DNA of 64,000 bases from Micromonospora sp. WMMD1155 (GCF_029581275.1 NZ_CP120742.1:1586501-1650500); one strand, 5' to 3'; shown: positions 53,076 to 62,429, numbered from the stretch's first letter. Translations and numbers: made by a program. The notes: generated by a model from the sequence alone, not told the origin.

Positions 53076-56000
53076 TCCGGGCATCACCGGCGACGGTGTC
53101 GAGGGTCGAATCATCACGTTCTACTCGTACAAGGGCGGCACCGGCCGCACCATGGCGCTCGCCAACGTGGCCTGGATCCTGGCGTCCAACGGTTACCGGG
53201 TGCTCGCTGTCGACTGGGACCTGGAATCCCCCGGTCTGCACAAGTATTTTCACCCGTTCCTCCTGGACAAGGACCTGCGGACCTCGACCGGGGTCATCGA
53301 CATGGTCCGTGACTACGCCGAGGCTGTCGTTCGACCGTTGGAGGAGACGGAGGACGAGGACTGGCTGGGCAGCGCGGCCGACGTACTGCACCACGCCGTC
53401 TCGCTGCACTGGGACTTCCTGGCTCCCGCCACGGCCGTCCGGCCCTCCGCTGGTCCGACTACCCGGGGCAGTCTGGACCTCCTGCCGGCCGGCAGACAGG
53501 ACACGGCGTACACCAAGGCCGTCAGCACGTTCGACTGGCAGGCGTTCTTCGAGAAGTTGGGCGGCAACAGCTTCCTCGACGCGCTGGCCGCCAGCATGCG
53601 GGAGCACTACGACTACGTGCTGATCGACAGCCGCACCGGGGTCAGCGACGGCGCCGGCATCTGCACCGTGCGACTGCCCGATGCCGTGGTGACGTCGTTC
53701 ACGCTCAACGACCAGAGCATCGACGGAGCCGCCGGCGTCACCCGCTCCATCATCCGGCAACGCGGCGACCGACCGATCCGGATCCTGCCGGTGCCGATGC
53801 GGGTCGACAACGCCGAGCAGCTCAAGTTGGAAGCGGGACGTGACCACGCGCGCCGCCGCTTCGCGCCGCTGCTGCCGCGCACCTCACCCGAGGAGAGCGA
53901 CAGATACTGGGGCGAGATCGAGATTCCCTACCAGCCCTACTACGCGTACGAGGAGATCCTGGCGGGGTTCGGCGACCGGGCCCACCACGAGGGCACCCTG
54001 CTCGCCGCCTACGAGCGACTCGCCAAGGCGATCACCGAGAACGCCGTCGACAGCCTGCCGGCGATAGAGGATCGGCTGCGCCGCCAGTGGTTGGCCAAGT
54101 TCGAGCGGCAACGCATGTCCGGTGCGACACCCGACGTGTTCATCAGCTATGTCTCCCTCGACCGGTCCTGGGCCGAATGGGTCCGCGACGAGCTCCGTTC
54201 GGCAGGCCTGCACACGGTGATGCGGGAGGTCGACTTCCCGGCCAGCCCTGGTGGCGGGGCGGCGGCGGCCGTCGGTTTCAAGGACGCCGCCCGGCTGGTG
54301 GTGCTGCTGTCCCAGGAATACATGCAGTCGCCGAACGCCGGCGAGTTGTGGTCCCAGGCCACCACCTTCGAGGCGGGCAGCGGCGGCAACTTCCTGGTGC
54401 CCGTCCGGCTGGACAACTCCCGCGCGCCGGCGGTGTTCCTGGAGCGGGTCCCGGTGGACCTGGTGGGCGCCACCGAGGAGGAGGCCGCCAGCCGGTTGCT
54501 CGAAGCGCTGGACCACCCCGCCCGCCCGGCGACCGACCCGGAGGGCGCCGGGCAACGCCGACGCTTCCCGGGCAACGAACCGCCGGTCTGGCGGGTGCCG
54601 TTGCCGCGTAACGTCCAGTTCGTCGGCCGTAGCCCGCTCCTGGAGGAGATGCGCGACTGGCTGTCGTCGGCCGAGGCCAGGCACACCCCGCTCGCGCTGC
54701 ATGGTCTGGGCGGCGTCGGCAAGAGCCAGATCGCCCTGGAGTACGCCTACCGCTTCCGCGCCGAGTACGACGTCGTCTGGTGGATCTCCGCACAGCAGCC
54801 GAGCGTGATGCGGCTCGCCCTGGCCTCGCTCGCCGACCGGCTGGCCGCCAAGGCGGACACGCCACTCGGAGGCAACGTCGCCGAGCGGGTCCAGTGGGTG
54901 CTGGACGCCCTGCGTCGGGGCGACCCGTACCGGCGGTGGCTGTTGGTGCTGGACAACGCCGACGACCCCGCCGAGTTGCACGACCTGATGCCGCAGGGCC
55001 CCGGGCACGTGCTCGTCACCACGCGCAACCACGTCTGGGCGCGGCATGCCCGCAACCTCGAGGTGGGCGCCTTCGACCGGGCTGAAAGCACCACGTTGCT
55101 GCGTCGGCGGATTCCCCGCCTGCCCCTGGCCGACGCGGAGATGGTCGCCGCGCGCCTGGGCGACCTGCCGCTCGCCGTGGAACAGGCCGGGGCGTGGCTG
55201 GCGACCACGGGCGAGTCGGCCACCCAGTACCTGCGGCGGCTACGCCGCTACCTGCCCGGCATGCTCTCCGACGAGTTGCCCACCGACTACCGGCAGACCG
55301 GCGCGGAGCCGTGGCTCGTCTCGCTGGAGAGCCTGCGGGAGCGCAACCCTGCGGCGGCGAAGCTGCTGGAGGTCTGCGCGTTCTTCGCCGCCGAGCCGAT
55401 CCCGATGTCGCTGCTCTACGACGACAGCTTCATCGACGTGCTGCTCCCCTACGATCCCTCGGTTCGCGATCCCCTGCTCATGGGGCGCGCGTTGCGGGAT
55501 GTCGGCCGATACTCGTTGGCCCGCATCGACAACGTGCGCGGACGCACCTCGGACCGCGGTGACGACGGCAACCAGGCCAGCCTTCGTATGCACCCACTGG
55601 TGCAGGAGCTGATCCGGGAGTCGCTGTCCGACGAGGTCAAGGCGGAGAACCGGCGTCACGTGCACGCGATCCTCGCCGCCGCCAACCCGAAGGACCCCGA
55701 CCAGCCCCGCAACTGGCCGATCTACGCCGACCTCTGGCCCCACCTGCTGCCGTCGAAGACCCTCAACTCACCGCAGCCGGAGGTTCGGCAACTGTTGCTG
55801 GACGTGGCCCGGTACATGTGGACCCGGGTCGACTTCGCCACCTGCTCCGAGCTGGCCGAGAAGGCGATCGAGGCGTGGCGGGCGGAGCATGGCGCGGACG
55901 ACCCGCCGACCCAGATGATGCGCTTCCACCTCGCCAACGCGCTGCGCCTCGAAGCGCAGTACCAGGCCGCGTACGACATCGATCAGGACGTGTACCAGCG

Positions 56001-57102
56001 GCTCTCCGACACGCTCGGCGAGAACCACGAGTACACGGTGATCGTGGCCGGCAGCCTCGCCGCGGACCTGCGCGCGCTGGGGTTCTTCGAACGGGCGCGC
56101 GAGTTGGACACCCGGACGGAGGAGTTGGCCCGCGAGGTGTTCGGCGAGGAGCACTCGCGGGCGCTCATCGCCGCGCACAATCTGGCCCTGTCGCTGCGTC
56201 TGGTCGGCGACCTGCGCGGGGCGTTGCGGCTCAACGAGCGCACGTTGACCCGCCGCCGCGACACCCTCGGGCCGATGCATCCGTTCACTCTCTTCTCCGA
56301 GGGGCAGTACGGCCGGGACCTCCGCGACACCGGCGACCTCAGCGAGTCCCGACGGGTCCTGGAGGCGGCCGTGCAGGCGGACCGGCAGGTGCTCGGGGAG
56401 GAGGACAGCGAGACCCTACGGGCGAGCAAGAGCTACGCGGTGACCCTGCGGAAGCTGGGTGAGTTCGAGCGGGCCCACGCGTTGAGCGCGGACGTGCTGG
56501 TCCGGTCCCGCCGCCGGCACGGTCCGGATCATCCGGACGTGCAGGCCGCCGCGATGAATCTGGCCTGTGACGAGTCCGCCCTGGAGGACGACGCGGGGGC
56601 GCTTCGCCGGGCGCGCCCGGTGTACCGCTGGTATCGGGATGCGATGGGCGAGGACCATCTGTTCACCCTGGCGTACGGCAACAACCTGGCCATCTTCCTG
56701 CGGAAGGCCGGGGATCTGGACGCGGCGTTCGCGTTGTCCGACGAGGTCGTCAACCGGTTCACCGAGCAGATCGGTGCCGACCACCCGTACACGCTGGCCG
56801 CGAACATCAACCTCGCCAACTGTTGGTACGGGCGTCGGGAGTTCGCGGCGGCCCTCGCCACCGACCAGGACTGCTACGAGCGCGCCCAGCGGATCCTCGG
56901 CCCGTCGCACCCGGACACTCTGGCGGTGGCGAACAACCTGGCCACGAGTTTGAGTGTCGCCGGGGACCACCGAGGCGCCCGCGCCCTGCGCGACTCGGTG
57001 ATGCCGCTCTTCCGCCGTGTCCTGGGCGAGCACCACCCGAACACCATCGCTCTGGTCGAGGCGAACCGCCTCAACTGCGATCTGGAACCGCCACCGACGT
57101 GA
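53059..57102 (+). CDS. fxsT: FxsT, MinD-like/TIR/NB-ARC/TPR protein of the FxSxx-COOH system
   Basis: A 1347-residue multidomain protein. Residues ~15-330 are a MinD/ParA-like P-loop ATPase (FYSYKGGTGRTMALANVAW with Walker A at 24-31, and LLIDSRTGVSDG-type switch). Residues ~355-490 are a TIR domain (TPDVFISYVSLDRSWAEWV). An NB-ARC STAND ATPase follows, with P-loop GLGGVGKSQ near 548 and LLVLDNADD near 627. From ~930 to the end are tetratricopeptide repeats (LGENHEYTVIVAGSLAADLRALG, LGPSHPDTLAVANNLATSL). GTG at 53059 has GGAGGA upstream. The layout is that of an intracellular immune-like sensor, yet it belongs to a peptide-modification locus. It overlaps the converging HEXXH gene by 32 bp. 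Confidence 0.85.
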   Translation: MTTSADPGITGDGVEGRIITFYSYKGGTGRTMALANVAWILASNGYRVLAVDWDLESPGLHKYFHPFLLDKDLRTSTGVIDMVRDYAEAVVRPLEETEDEDWLGSAADVLHHAVSLHWDFLAPATAVRPSAGPTTRGSLDLLPAGRQDTAYTKAVSTFDWQAFFEKLGGNSFLDALAASMREHYDYVLIDSRTGVSDGAGICTVRLPDAVVTSFTLNDQSIDGAAGVTRSIIRQRGDRPIRILPVPMRVDNAEQLKLEAGRDHARRRFAPLLPRTSPEESDRYWGEIEIPYQPYYAYEEILAGFGDRAHHEGTLLAAYERLAKAITENAVDSLPAIEDRLRRQWLAKFERQRMSGATPDVFISYVSLDRSWAEWVRDELRSAGLHTVMREVDFPASPGGGAAAAVGFKDAARLVVLLSQEYMQSPNAGELWSQATTFEAGSGGNFLVPVRLDNSRAPAVFLERVPVDLVGATEEEAASRLLEALDHPARPATDPEGAGQRRRFPGNEPPVWRVPLPRNVQFVGRSPLLEEMRDWLSSAEARHTPLALHGLGGVGKSQIALEYAYRFRAEYDVVWWISAQQPSVMRLALASLADRLAAKADTPLGGNVAERVQWVLDALRRGDPYRRWLLVLDNADDPAELHDLMPQGPGHVLVTTRNHVWARHARNLEVGAFDRAESTTLLRRRIPRLPLADAEMVAARLGDLPLAVEQAGAWLATTGESATQYLRRLRRYLPGMLSDELPTDYRQTGAEPWLVSLESLRERNPAAAKLLEVCAFFAAEPIPMSLLYDDSFIDVLLPYDPSVRDPLLMGRALRDVGRYSLARIDNVRGRTSDRGDDGNQASLRMHPLVQELIRESLSDEVKAENRRHVHAILAAANPKDPDQPRNWPIYADLWPHLLPSKTLNSPQPEVRQLLLDVARYMWTRVDFATCSELAEKAIEAWRAEHGADDPPTQMMRFHLANALRLEAQYQAAYDIDQDVYQRLSDTLGENHEYTVIVAGSLAADLRALGFFERARELDTRTEELAREVFGEEHSRALIAAHNLALSLRLVGDLRGALRLNERTLTRRRDTLGPMHPFTLFSEGQYGRDLRDTGDLSESRRVLEAAVQADRQVLGEEDSETLRASKSYAVTLRKLGEFERAHALSADVLVRSRRRHGPDHPDVQAAAMNLACDESALEDDAGALRRARPVYRWYRDAMGEDHLFTLAYGNNLAIFLRKAGDLDAAFALSDEVVNRFTEQIGADHPYTLAANINLANCWYGRREFAAALATDQDCYERAQRILGPSHPDTLAVANNLATSLSVAGDHRGARALRDSVMPLFRRVLGEHHPNTIALVEANRLNCDLEPPPT

Positions 57103-58981
57103 CCGAGGGTTGCCCGTCGGGTTCGATGCCCGGTGCCGCCACGCAGGTCACCGGCGCGAGCCAGCGGGCCAGCTCCAACGGGTCCTCGGGGTGCCCGTCC
57201 GTACGCAGCTGGCGGTAGACCGCGCGGCACAGCTCGGGGTCGGCCCCGCCGGTCTTCTGCGCCGCCGCCAACCGCTGTTCGGCGAGGGCCAGTCCGACCC
57301 AGGCGGACAGCAGTTCCGGGTCGACGCACACCTGCCGGCGATAGCTCTCGCGCGCGGCGAGGTCATCCCCGGCGGCGAGGGCGAGGTCCCCGTCGGACGC
57401 CGTGGGCAGTGCGTCGACGAGCGGTTCCGCGCCGGTACGCAGCCGCCTGAACCGCTCCGGATCGGTCAGCCGCAGCCGGACCAGGTCGAGTCGCGGGCTG
57501 AGGCTCAGCCAACGGCCGTCGGCCGGCTCCACCCGCAGCACGACGGTGACGGCGGGGCACGGCAGTCCGGCCGCACGGGCGGCGGCGAGCTGGTTGACGA
57601 CGTGTGGGTCGGGTCGGCGGTTCCGCAGCCGCCAGACCGTCCAGTGGTCCTCGGCGGCCTCCCGGGCGAGTTCGGCCGCTCCCTGGTCCACCGGGTCCCG
57701 CCAGTCGTCGATGACCCGCCGCAGGCCGGCGACGAACTCGCGGCCGGCGGGGGTCAGGCGGCCGAACGACTCGATGTCCGCGCAGGTGCGGGACACCCGG
57801 TCGCGCCAACGGGCGAACTCCACCTCGGCCATCCGGGCCGGGCCGCCGCTGAGCAGCGCGCGACGACCCCGCCAGAACTCGGTCACCGCGATGAACGCGT
57901 ACACGCCCTGGAGGGCGGCCCCGAGAGGGCGCGGGTCGTCGCGCCAGGGGGCGTAGTAGTACCGGCGGTCGTCGCGGTCGTAGAGGGGTTCGACGTCGAG
58001 CGTCGCACCGAGCTTGGCGTGCTGGAACTCGTGCAGCAGGCCGAGCGCGAACGCCTGCCCGTCGATCGGACGGGTCATCGAGACCGAACCGAACGCGTCC
58101 ATGCTGGTGACGTTGACCCCGGCGCTGACCGAGTCGGCGACCAGCGGCACGAGCCAGCCCAGTCCCTCGGCGATCGCCTCGGCGTGCCGGCGGTGGTGGC
58201 GTACCAGGATCGGCCACGCGTCGTCGAGCAGCCGCTGCCACTCGGCGACCTCGGCGGGTGTGAGTCGCTCGGCGGCGCAGAGCCGGTGCCGGTCCCGGTA
58301 GGGGTCGAGGTCGTCGAGGGTGATCCGCAGCGTCAGCCCGTCGGCCGTGCTGCGCAGTCGGTGCAGGCCGGACCAACCGGCTGTCTCCGCGCCCGGCCCC
58401 GCGTCCGACGGTGCAGCCGGTGACACCTCGACCGGCCCGATCAAAAGCCGCGACCCCACCCGCGAGATGGTCACCCGCTGCGCTTCCCCGACCCGCGCCA
58501 GCCCGAGCGTGGGCAGGTAGACGGCGCCGTCGCGCGGCACGACGCTGAGCTCGAAATCCATTCCGGCCCGGAGGGCCGCCACCGCGGCGAGCGACCCGAG
58601 CGCAGTCAACTCGGCTTCGACGGGCGGTTCCGGCGCCGTCTGCACCACCAACCCGCCGGTCGTACGGCCGGCTGCCGCGTCGGGCGCCGGAGCGGACGGC
58701 GTCGGTGAGCGCAGTCGCCGGAGCGCGCCGGCCAACCAGGCGCCGGTGTGCGGCAGGGCCAACACCGCCGGCCCCGCCTCGGGTGACCGGCCCGCCGCCG
58801 TCGCCCAGAGCCCGAAGTGCCGGTGGGTCTCCTCCGAATCCACGGTGTCGAGCAGGACGCGCAACTGGAGCATGCGTTTGCTCACCTGGCCGTCGCGCAG
58901 CAGTCGGATGGTCCGCTGGTCACCGAGGCCGGCCGCGAGCGCCGCGAGGTCGTCTGGGGTGAGCCGGTGGTATCCCGTCAC
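57071..58981 (-). CDS. HEXXH-motif protein of the FxSxx-COOH system
   Basis: A 636-residue protein. The diagnostic motif LLHEFQHAKLG (HEXXH as HEFQH, residues ~317-321) is followed by LDVEPLYDRDDRRYYYAPWRDDPRPLG. This is the pattern of the HEXXH-motif putative peptide-modification family, found as a fusion to or neighbour of FxsB. The C-terminal ~200 residues are TPR/HAT-like with PRLDLVRLRLTDPERFRRL. It may cleave the precursor leader or bind metal for another reaction; no activity is demonstrated for the family. Its GTG overlaps the fxsB stop (GTGA), so it is translated with fxsB. Confidence 0.82.
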   Translation of the reverse strand: MTGYHRLTPDDLAALAAGLGDQRTIRLLRDGQVSKRMLQLRVLLDTVDSEETHRHFGLWATAAGRSPEAGPAVLALPHTGAWLAGALRRLRSPTPSAPAPDAAAGRTTGGLVVQTAPEPPVEAELTALGSLAAVAALRAGMDFELSVVPRDGAVYLPTLGLARVGEAQRVTISRVGSRLLIGPVEVSPAAPSDAGPGAETAGWSGLHRLRSTADGLTLRITLDDLDPYRDRHRLCAAERLTPAEVAEWQRLLDDAWPILVRHHRRHAEAIAEGLGWLVPLVADSVSAGVNVTSMDAFGSVSMTRPIDGQAFALGLLHEFQHAKLGATLDVEPLYDRDDRRYYYAPWRDDPRPLGAALQGVYAFIAVTEFWRGRRALLSGGPARMAEVEFARWRDRVSRTCADIESFGRLTPAGREFVAGLRRVIDDWRDPVDQGAAELAREAAEDHWTVWRLRNRRPDPHVVNQLAAARAAGLPCPAVTVVLRVEPADGRWLSLSPRLDLVRLRLTDPERFRRLRTGAEPLVDALPTASDGDLALAAGDDLAARESYRRQVCVDPELLSAWVGLALAEQRLAAAQKTGGADPELCRAVYRQLRTDGHPEDPLELARWLAPVTCVAAPGIEPDGQPSVTSVAVPDRS

Positions 58982-60177
58982 GAGCCCCCCCGGGGCATGG
59001 CTGCCAGGTCCGTTCGGAGGCGTCGCTCGACGTGGGCGATGAGGTGCAGAAGATCGGCACAGTAGACGGAGGGGTTGGTGAAGCTCCCCGCCCGGTACCG
59101 GTGCGGATAGTTGCCGCCACCGCAGACCCGGTGCACCGGGCACGTACGGCAGGTGGCGGCGAGCGCGTCCACCCCGATCTGGCGGGCGATGACAGCGGGG
59201 TGGTGCAGTACGTCGTCGAAGGTGTCGGTGAAGACGGTCAGGTCGGTGCCGACCGCTCCGGGGTAGGTGGAGCGCAGCGTGTCCACCTGCTCGTACGCCC
59301 CGTCGGTGTTGATCACCACGGCGGCCACGGGGCTCAGCCCGAGGGACTCTGTTCGGCTGCGCCCGCCGAACAGCAGGTTGATGAGTTCCTCGAAGAGTCG
59401 GACCCGGGTCAGTCGGGGCGAGGTGTCGTACCAGGCGTCGAAGGCCGCCGCCAACCAGGTGCCGTAGGGGCTCCGGTCCGCACCTCGCCGTGGCGGCGGC
59501 GCCTCCCAGTTGGCGTGCGGGAGCAGGAAGTCCACCATCGGCGGCCGGTACGACAGCAACGCCTCGTAGGTCTGTCGGGGTTCGGCAGCGAGGTCCACGA
59601 CGCAGAGCACACCGGCGTACGCGTCGGGCCGCTCGGCGAGCAGGCGCAGGGCCCGGTCGACCTCGTCGTAGCTGCTGCGGCCCGACGCGTACCGCCGGTG
59701 CCTGTCGTTCGCCGTCCGGTCGCCGTCGAGGCTGACGCCGACCCGCACCTGGGCGTCGGCGAGCAGGGCGAGGGCGTGGCGGGTCAGGAGGGTGCCGTTG
59801 GTCTGCACGGTGATCTGAGCCTGCGACGGGGCGAGTGCCTCCCGGAGTCGGCTCGCCATCCGGACCAGGTTGGGAGCGCCGACCAGGAGCGGTTCGCCGC
59901 CGTGCAGGACGATCCGTACGGCGCTCTGTCGGTGGGCGTGGACGTGTTCGCGGATCCGCCGGCAGACGTGGTCGAAGACGTCCGGGGCCATCAGCAGCGG
60001 GTCGGCGAGGGCGCTGCGGTCCGCCAGTTCGTACATGTAGCAGTAGTCGCAGGCCAGATTGCACCGGCTGTGCACCTTGAGGATGAACTCCGAGAACGGG
60101 ACGGGCCGTGGGCGGGTGGACACGCCGCCCTCGGCTACCGTGGCGGCCCCCATCGAGCCGCGCCCGCCACCCGGCAT
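58978..60177 (-). CDS. fxsB: FxsB-type radical SAM cyclophane-forming enzyme
   Basis: A 399-residue radical SAM protein. The [4Fe-4S] motif CNLACDYC has C39, C43 and C46 by this numbering, preceded by PVPFSEFILKVHSR as in all FxsB proteins. A SPASM-like Cys cluster lies at the end (CRTCPVHRVCGGG...NPSVYC, about residues 343-373) and HGGEPLL is conserved. Known FxsB/3-CyFE enzymes form three-residue cyclophanes at aromatic residues of their precursors. Start uncertain: ATG 60177 directly after the precursor stop, ATG 60153 and GTG 60123 are possible; the first is used. Co-transcribed with fxsA upstream and the HEXXH gene downstream. Confidence 0.88.
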   Translation of the reverse strand: MPGGGRGSMGAATVAEGGVSTRPRPVPFSEFILKVHSRCNLACDYCYMYELADRSALADPLLMAPDVFDHVCRRIREHVHAHRQSAVRIVLHGGEPLLVGAPNLVRMASRLREALAPSQAQITVQTNGTLLTRHALALLADAQVRVGVSLDGDRTANDRHRRYASGRSSYDEVDRALRLLAERPDAYAGVLCVVDLAAEPRQTYEALLSYRPPMVDFLLPHANWEAPPPRRGADRSPYGTWLAAAFDAWYDTSPRLTRVRLFEELINLLFGGRSRTESLGLSPVAAVVINTDGAYEQVDTLRSTYPGAVGTDLTVFTDTFDDVLHHPAVIARQIGVDALAATCRTCPVHRVCGGGNYPHRYRAGSFTNPSVYCADLLHLIAHVERRLRTDLAAMPRGGS

Positions 60178-60179
60178 CC

Positions 60180-60353
60180 TCACATCGCCGAATTCCACCC
60201 GGCGACCGCCTCCTGCGGGCGATCGATCTCGTCGAGAATTCGGCGTAGCGAGTGGGCGAACACCGACTGGTCCAGTTCCTGAAGGTCGGCGAGGCTCACC
60301 TCGCTGAGGTCCACGAGGGTGCCCTGAGGTGCGCCATCGGTCGTATCCATCAT
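60180..60353 (-). CDS. fxsA: FxsA-type RiPP precursor with WxSxx C-terminus
   Basis: A 57-residue precursor (ATG at 60353; another ATG one codon later). It has the family body LVDLSEVSLADLQELDQSVFAHSLRRIL and then DRPQEAVAG. Canonical members end in F-x-S-x-x-COOH; here the last five residues are W-N-S-A-M, so Trp replaces Phe at the aromatic position. FxsB-type enzymes act at this site, linking the aromatic ring to the Ser two residues away. The stop is 3 bp before the fxsB start. The gene is preceded by 272 bp without another gene, which should hold its promoter. Confidence 0.85.
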   Translation of the reverse strand: MMDTTDGAPQGTLVDLSEVSLADLQELDQSVFAHSLRRILDEIDRPQEAVAGWNSAM

Positions 60354-60625
60354 GATCCGTCCACCCGCGAAAAGGACTCGCGCCCGAGTGAGCAATGAAT
60401 TGTGCGGAAGCCGCCGGGCCGAGACCCGTCACAACGCCGACCCCGCCGACGAACCGGGTCATCCTAGCGGCCGCACGCTGTTTGCGCGGTGGGTCGGGCG
60501 GGTCATCCGGTTCAACGCCACAGTGCGGCCCGCAGACATTGTTCTCGGCCATCCGTCCATGGAAAATCCGGCGTCCGGACGGGAAGGACCATCGATCCGG
60601 TGACCGGCTACGGCGACACGTTCGA

Positions 60626-61702
60626 TCAGCTCCGAGCGCAGCGCCGGCAAGTGCCACGGCGGCGCAGGTGGTACGCGTAGGTCGCCGCGCCGAGCGCCAC
60701 GCCCCAGAGCGGCCAGAGCAGCATCGGCGCCCCGGTCAGGCTGAGCCCGCCGGTGAGTTCCCAGAACTTCGGGTTGCTGAGCAGCCCGAGCGAGGCCGCG
60801 GTCACGGAGATGGCGACCAGGGCGGCGGGCAGCACGGCCAGCCTCACCGGCACCCGCCGGCCGGCGAGACCGAGCATCCAGCGCGGGAACCGCTCGCCCC
60901 AGCGCTGCGCCAGCCCGAGGGTGAGGATCGCGCCGACGGTGGCGAACGCGGCCAGCCCGAACCCGGCCCAGACCAGCCCGGTGTCCTGCATCTCGGTCAG
61001 GAACTCGCGGGAGATGCCGAGCGGGATCCCGGCCGCCCAGGCGAACCGGGTCACCGCGTACGTGAAGGGGATGGCCGCGGCGATGCCCACGGCCCACCGA
61101 CCCCAGCGGGTGGCGGCGGCCGGGGTGGTCCACCGTCGGCCGGTGTCGGCGCGACCGCAGCCGACGCAGGCCCCGGTGGTACGGCGCTGCCAGGTGAGCA
61201 CCGCCCCGGCCAGCAGCAGACCGCCGGCCAGCGCCGCGAACCGGGCGAACAGCGCCCAGTTGAAGACGTCGGCGTAGTCGACCGGCGGCCAGCCGAACGG
61301 CGCCCCGACGATCAGTATCGGCAGGTAGCCGAGGACGATCAGTACTCGGACGTCCGGCACGACCAGGACGAGCGCGAACGCCACCGCCCAGCCGTACCCG
61401 GCGAGCAGAGCCCGCAGCGGGCCGGGCGGGCGCACCGCCGGGCGGCTCATCGCCAGGGCGGCCACCGCGGCGGTGAGCAGCACGGCGGCGAAGATCGGGG
61501 TGGCCACCTCGACCGGGACCAGGCGCAGCAGGCTGACGTCGCCGCCGTTGCTGTCGTTCGGGCCGAGCGGGTAGCCGCCGTCGGTGAGCATGCTGACCAG
61601 GGCCAGCACGCCCCACAGGCCGAGCCAACCGGCGGCCAGCGGGGCGAGCCGGTCCGGCCGGCGGGAGTCGGCACGGGGTGGATACGCAGTGATCGTCGTC
61701 AT
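60626..61702 (-). CDS. Polytopic membrane protein of unknown function
   Basis: A 358-residue protein with about nine hydrophobic segments. A CVGCGRADTGRRW stretch in a loop and CRRC at the very end give two CxxC pairs that could bind zinc on the cytoplasmic side. The N-terminal ~50 residues form a cytoplasmic tail plus the first helix. No enzymatic signature is evident. It lies between the fxsA upstream region and the response regulator gene, whose operon it might share. Confidence 0.75.
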   Translation of the reverse strand: MTTITAYPPRADSRRPDRLAPLAAGWLGLWGVLALVSMLTDGGYPLGPNDSNGGDVSLLRLVPVEVATPIFAAVLLTAAVAALAMSRPAVRPPGPLRALLAGYGWAVAFALVLVVPDVRVLIVLGYLPILIVGAPFGWPPVDYADVFNWALFARFAALAGGLLLAGAVLTWQRRTTGACVGCGRADTGRRWTTPAAATRWGRWAVGIAAAIPFTYAVTRFAWAAGIPLGISREFLTEMQDTGLVWAGFGLAAFATVGAILTLGLAQRWGERFPRWMLGLAGRRVPVRLAVLPAALVAISVTAASLGLLSNPKFWELTGGLSLTGAPMLLWPLWGVALGAATYAYHLRRRGTCRRCARS

Positions 61703-61778
61703 GCTCCCAGCGTCGACGGACAGCTGCCTGATTCCCTCCCGGCAAGCGGTGAACCCGCTCCCCCGGGTGAGGGACCCG

Positions 61779-62429
61779 TCAGCCGGACGGGGTGACGAAG
61801 CCGGACTCGTAGGCGGCGATCACCGCCTGCGTGCGGTCGCGGGCGCCCAGCTTGGCCAGCACGTTGCCGACGTGCGTCTTGACCGTCTCCACACCGACCA
61901 CCAGGTGCGCGGCGATCTCCGGGTTGGACCGGCCGGTGGTCATCAAGCGCAGCACCTCGGCCTCCCGTTCGGTGAGCCGGGCGGCGCGCAGTCGGTCGCC
62001 GCCCACCGGCCCGTACGCGCCGACCAACTGGCGGATCGCGGCCGGGAAGAGCAGTGACTCCCCCGCCGCGACCACCCGGACGGCCTCCACCACCTCGGGG
62101 GGCCGGGCCCGTTTGAGCAGGAAGCCGGAGGCGCCGGCGCGCAGCGCCTCGTAGACGTACTCGTCGTTGGCGAACGTGGTGACGACCAGCACCCGGGGCG
62201 GGTCGGCGGAGGTGGCCAGCAGGTGCCGGGTGGCCTGGATGCCGTCGATGCCGGGCATCCGCACGTCCATCAGCACCACGTCGGGCCGGTGCCGGGCCAC
62301 CAGCGGCGGCACCTCGGCACCGTCGGCGGCTTCGGCGAGGACGCGCAGGTCGGGTTGGGCGTCGATGATGGCCCGCAGCCCGATCCGGATCAGTTCGTCG
62401 TCGTCGACGATGAGCACGCCGGTGGTCAT
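61779..62429 (-). CDS. NarL/FixJ-family response regulator
   Basis: A 216-residue two-domain regulator. The receiver domain has the acidic pair VDDDE near residue 8, the phosphoacceptor Asp in VVLMDVRMPGIDG and Lys in FLLKRARPPE. The LuxR-type HTH at the C-terminus is LTEREAEVLRLMTTGRSNPEIAAHL plus VGVETVKTHVGNVLAKLGARDRTQAV. Start ATG 62429 overlaps the kinase stop (ATGA). Cognate to the adjacent sensor kinase. Confidence 0.93.
   Translation of the reverse strand: MTTGVLIVDDDELIRIGLRAIIDAQPDLRVLAEAADGAEVPPLVARHRPDVVLMDVRMPGIDGIQATRHLLATSADPPRVLVVTTFANDEYVYEALRAGASGFLLKRARPPEVVEAVRVVAAGESLLFPAAIRQLVGAYGPVGGDRLRAARLTEREAEVLRLMTTGRSNPEIAAHLVVGVETVKTHVGNVLAKLGARDRTQAVIAAYESGFVTPSG

Noticed and set aside
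60395..61795. Plus-strand frame of 466 codons opposite the membrane protein
   Set aside because: Glu/Arg/Gly-rich mirror of the minus-strand hydrophobic protein; no supporting start.
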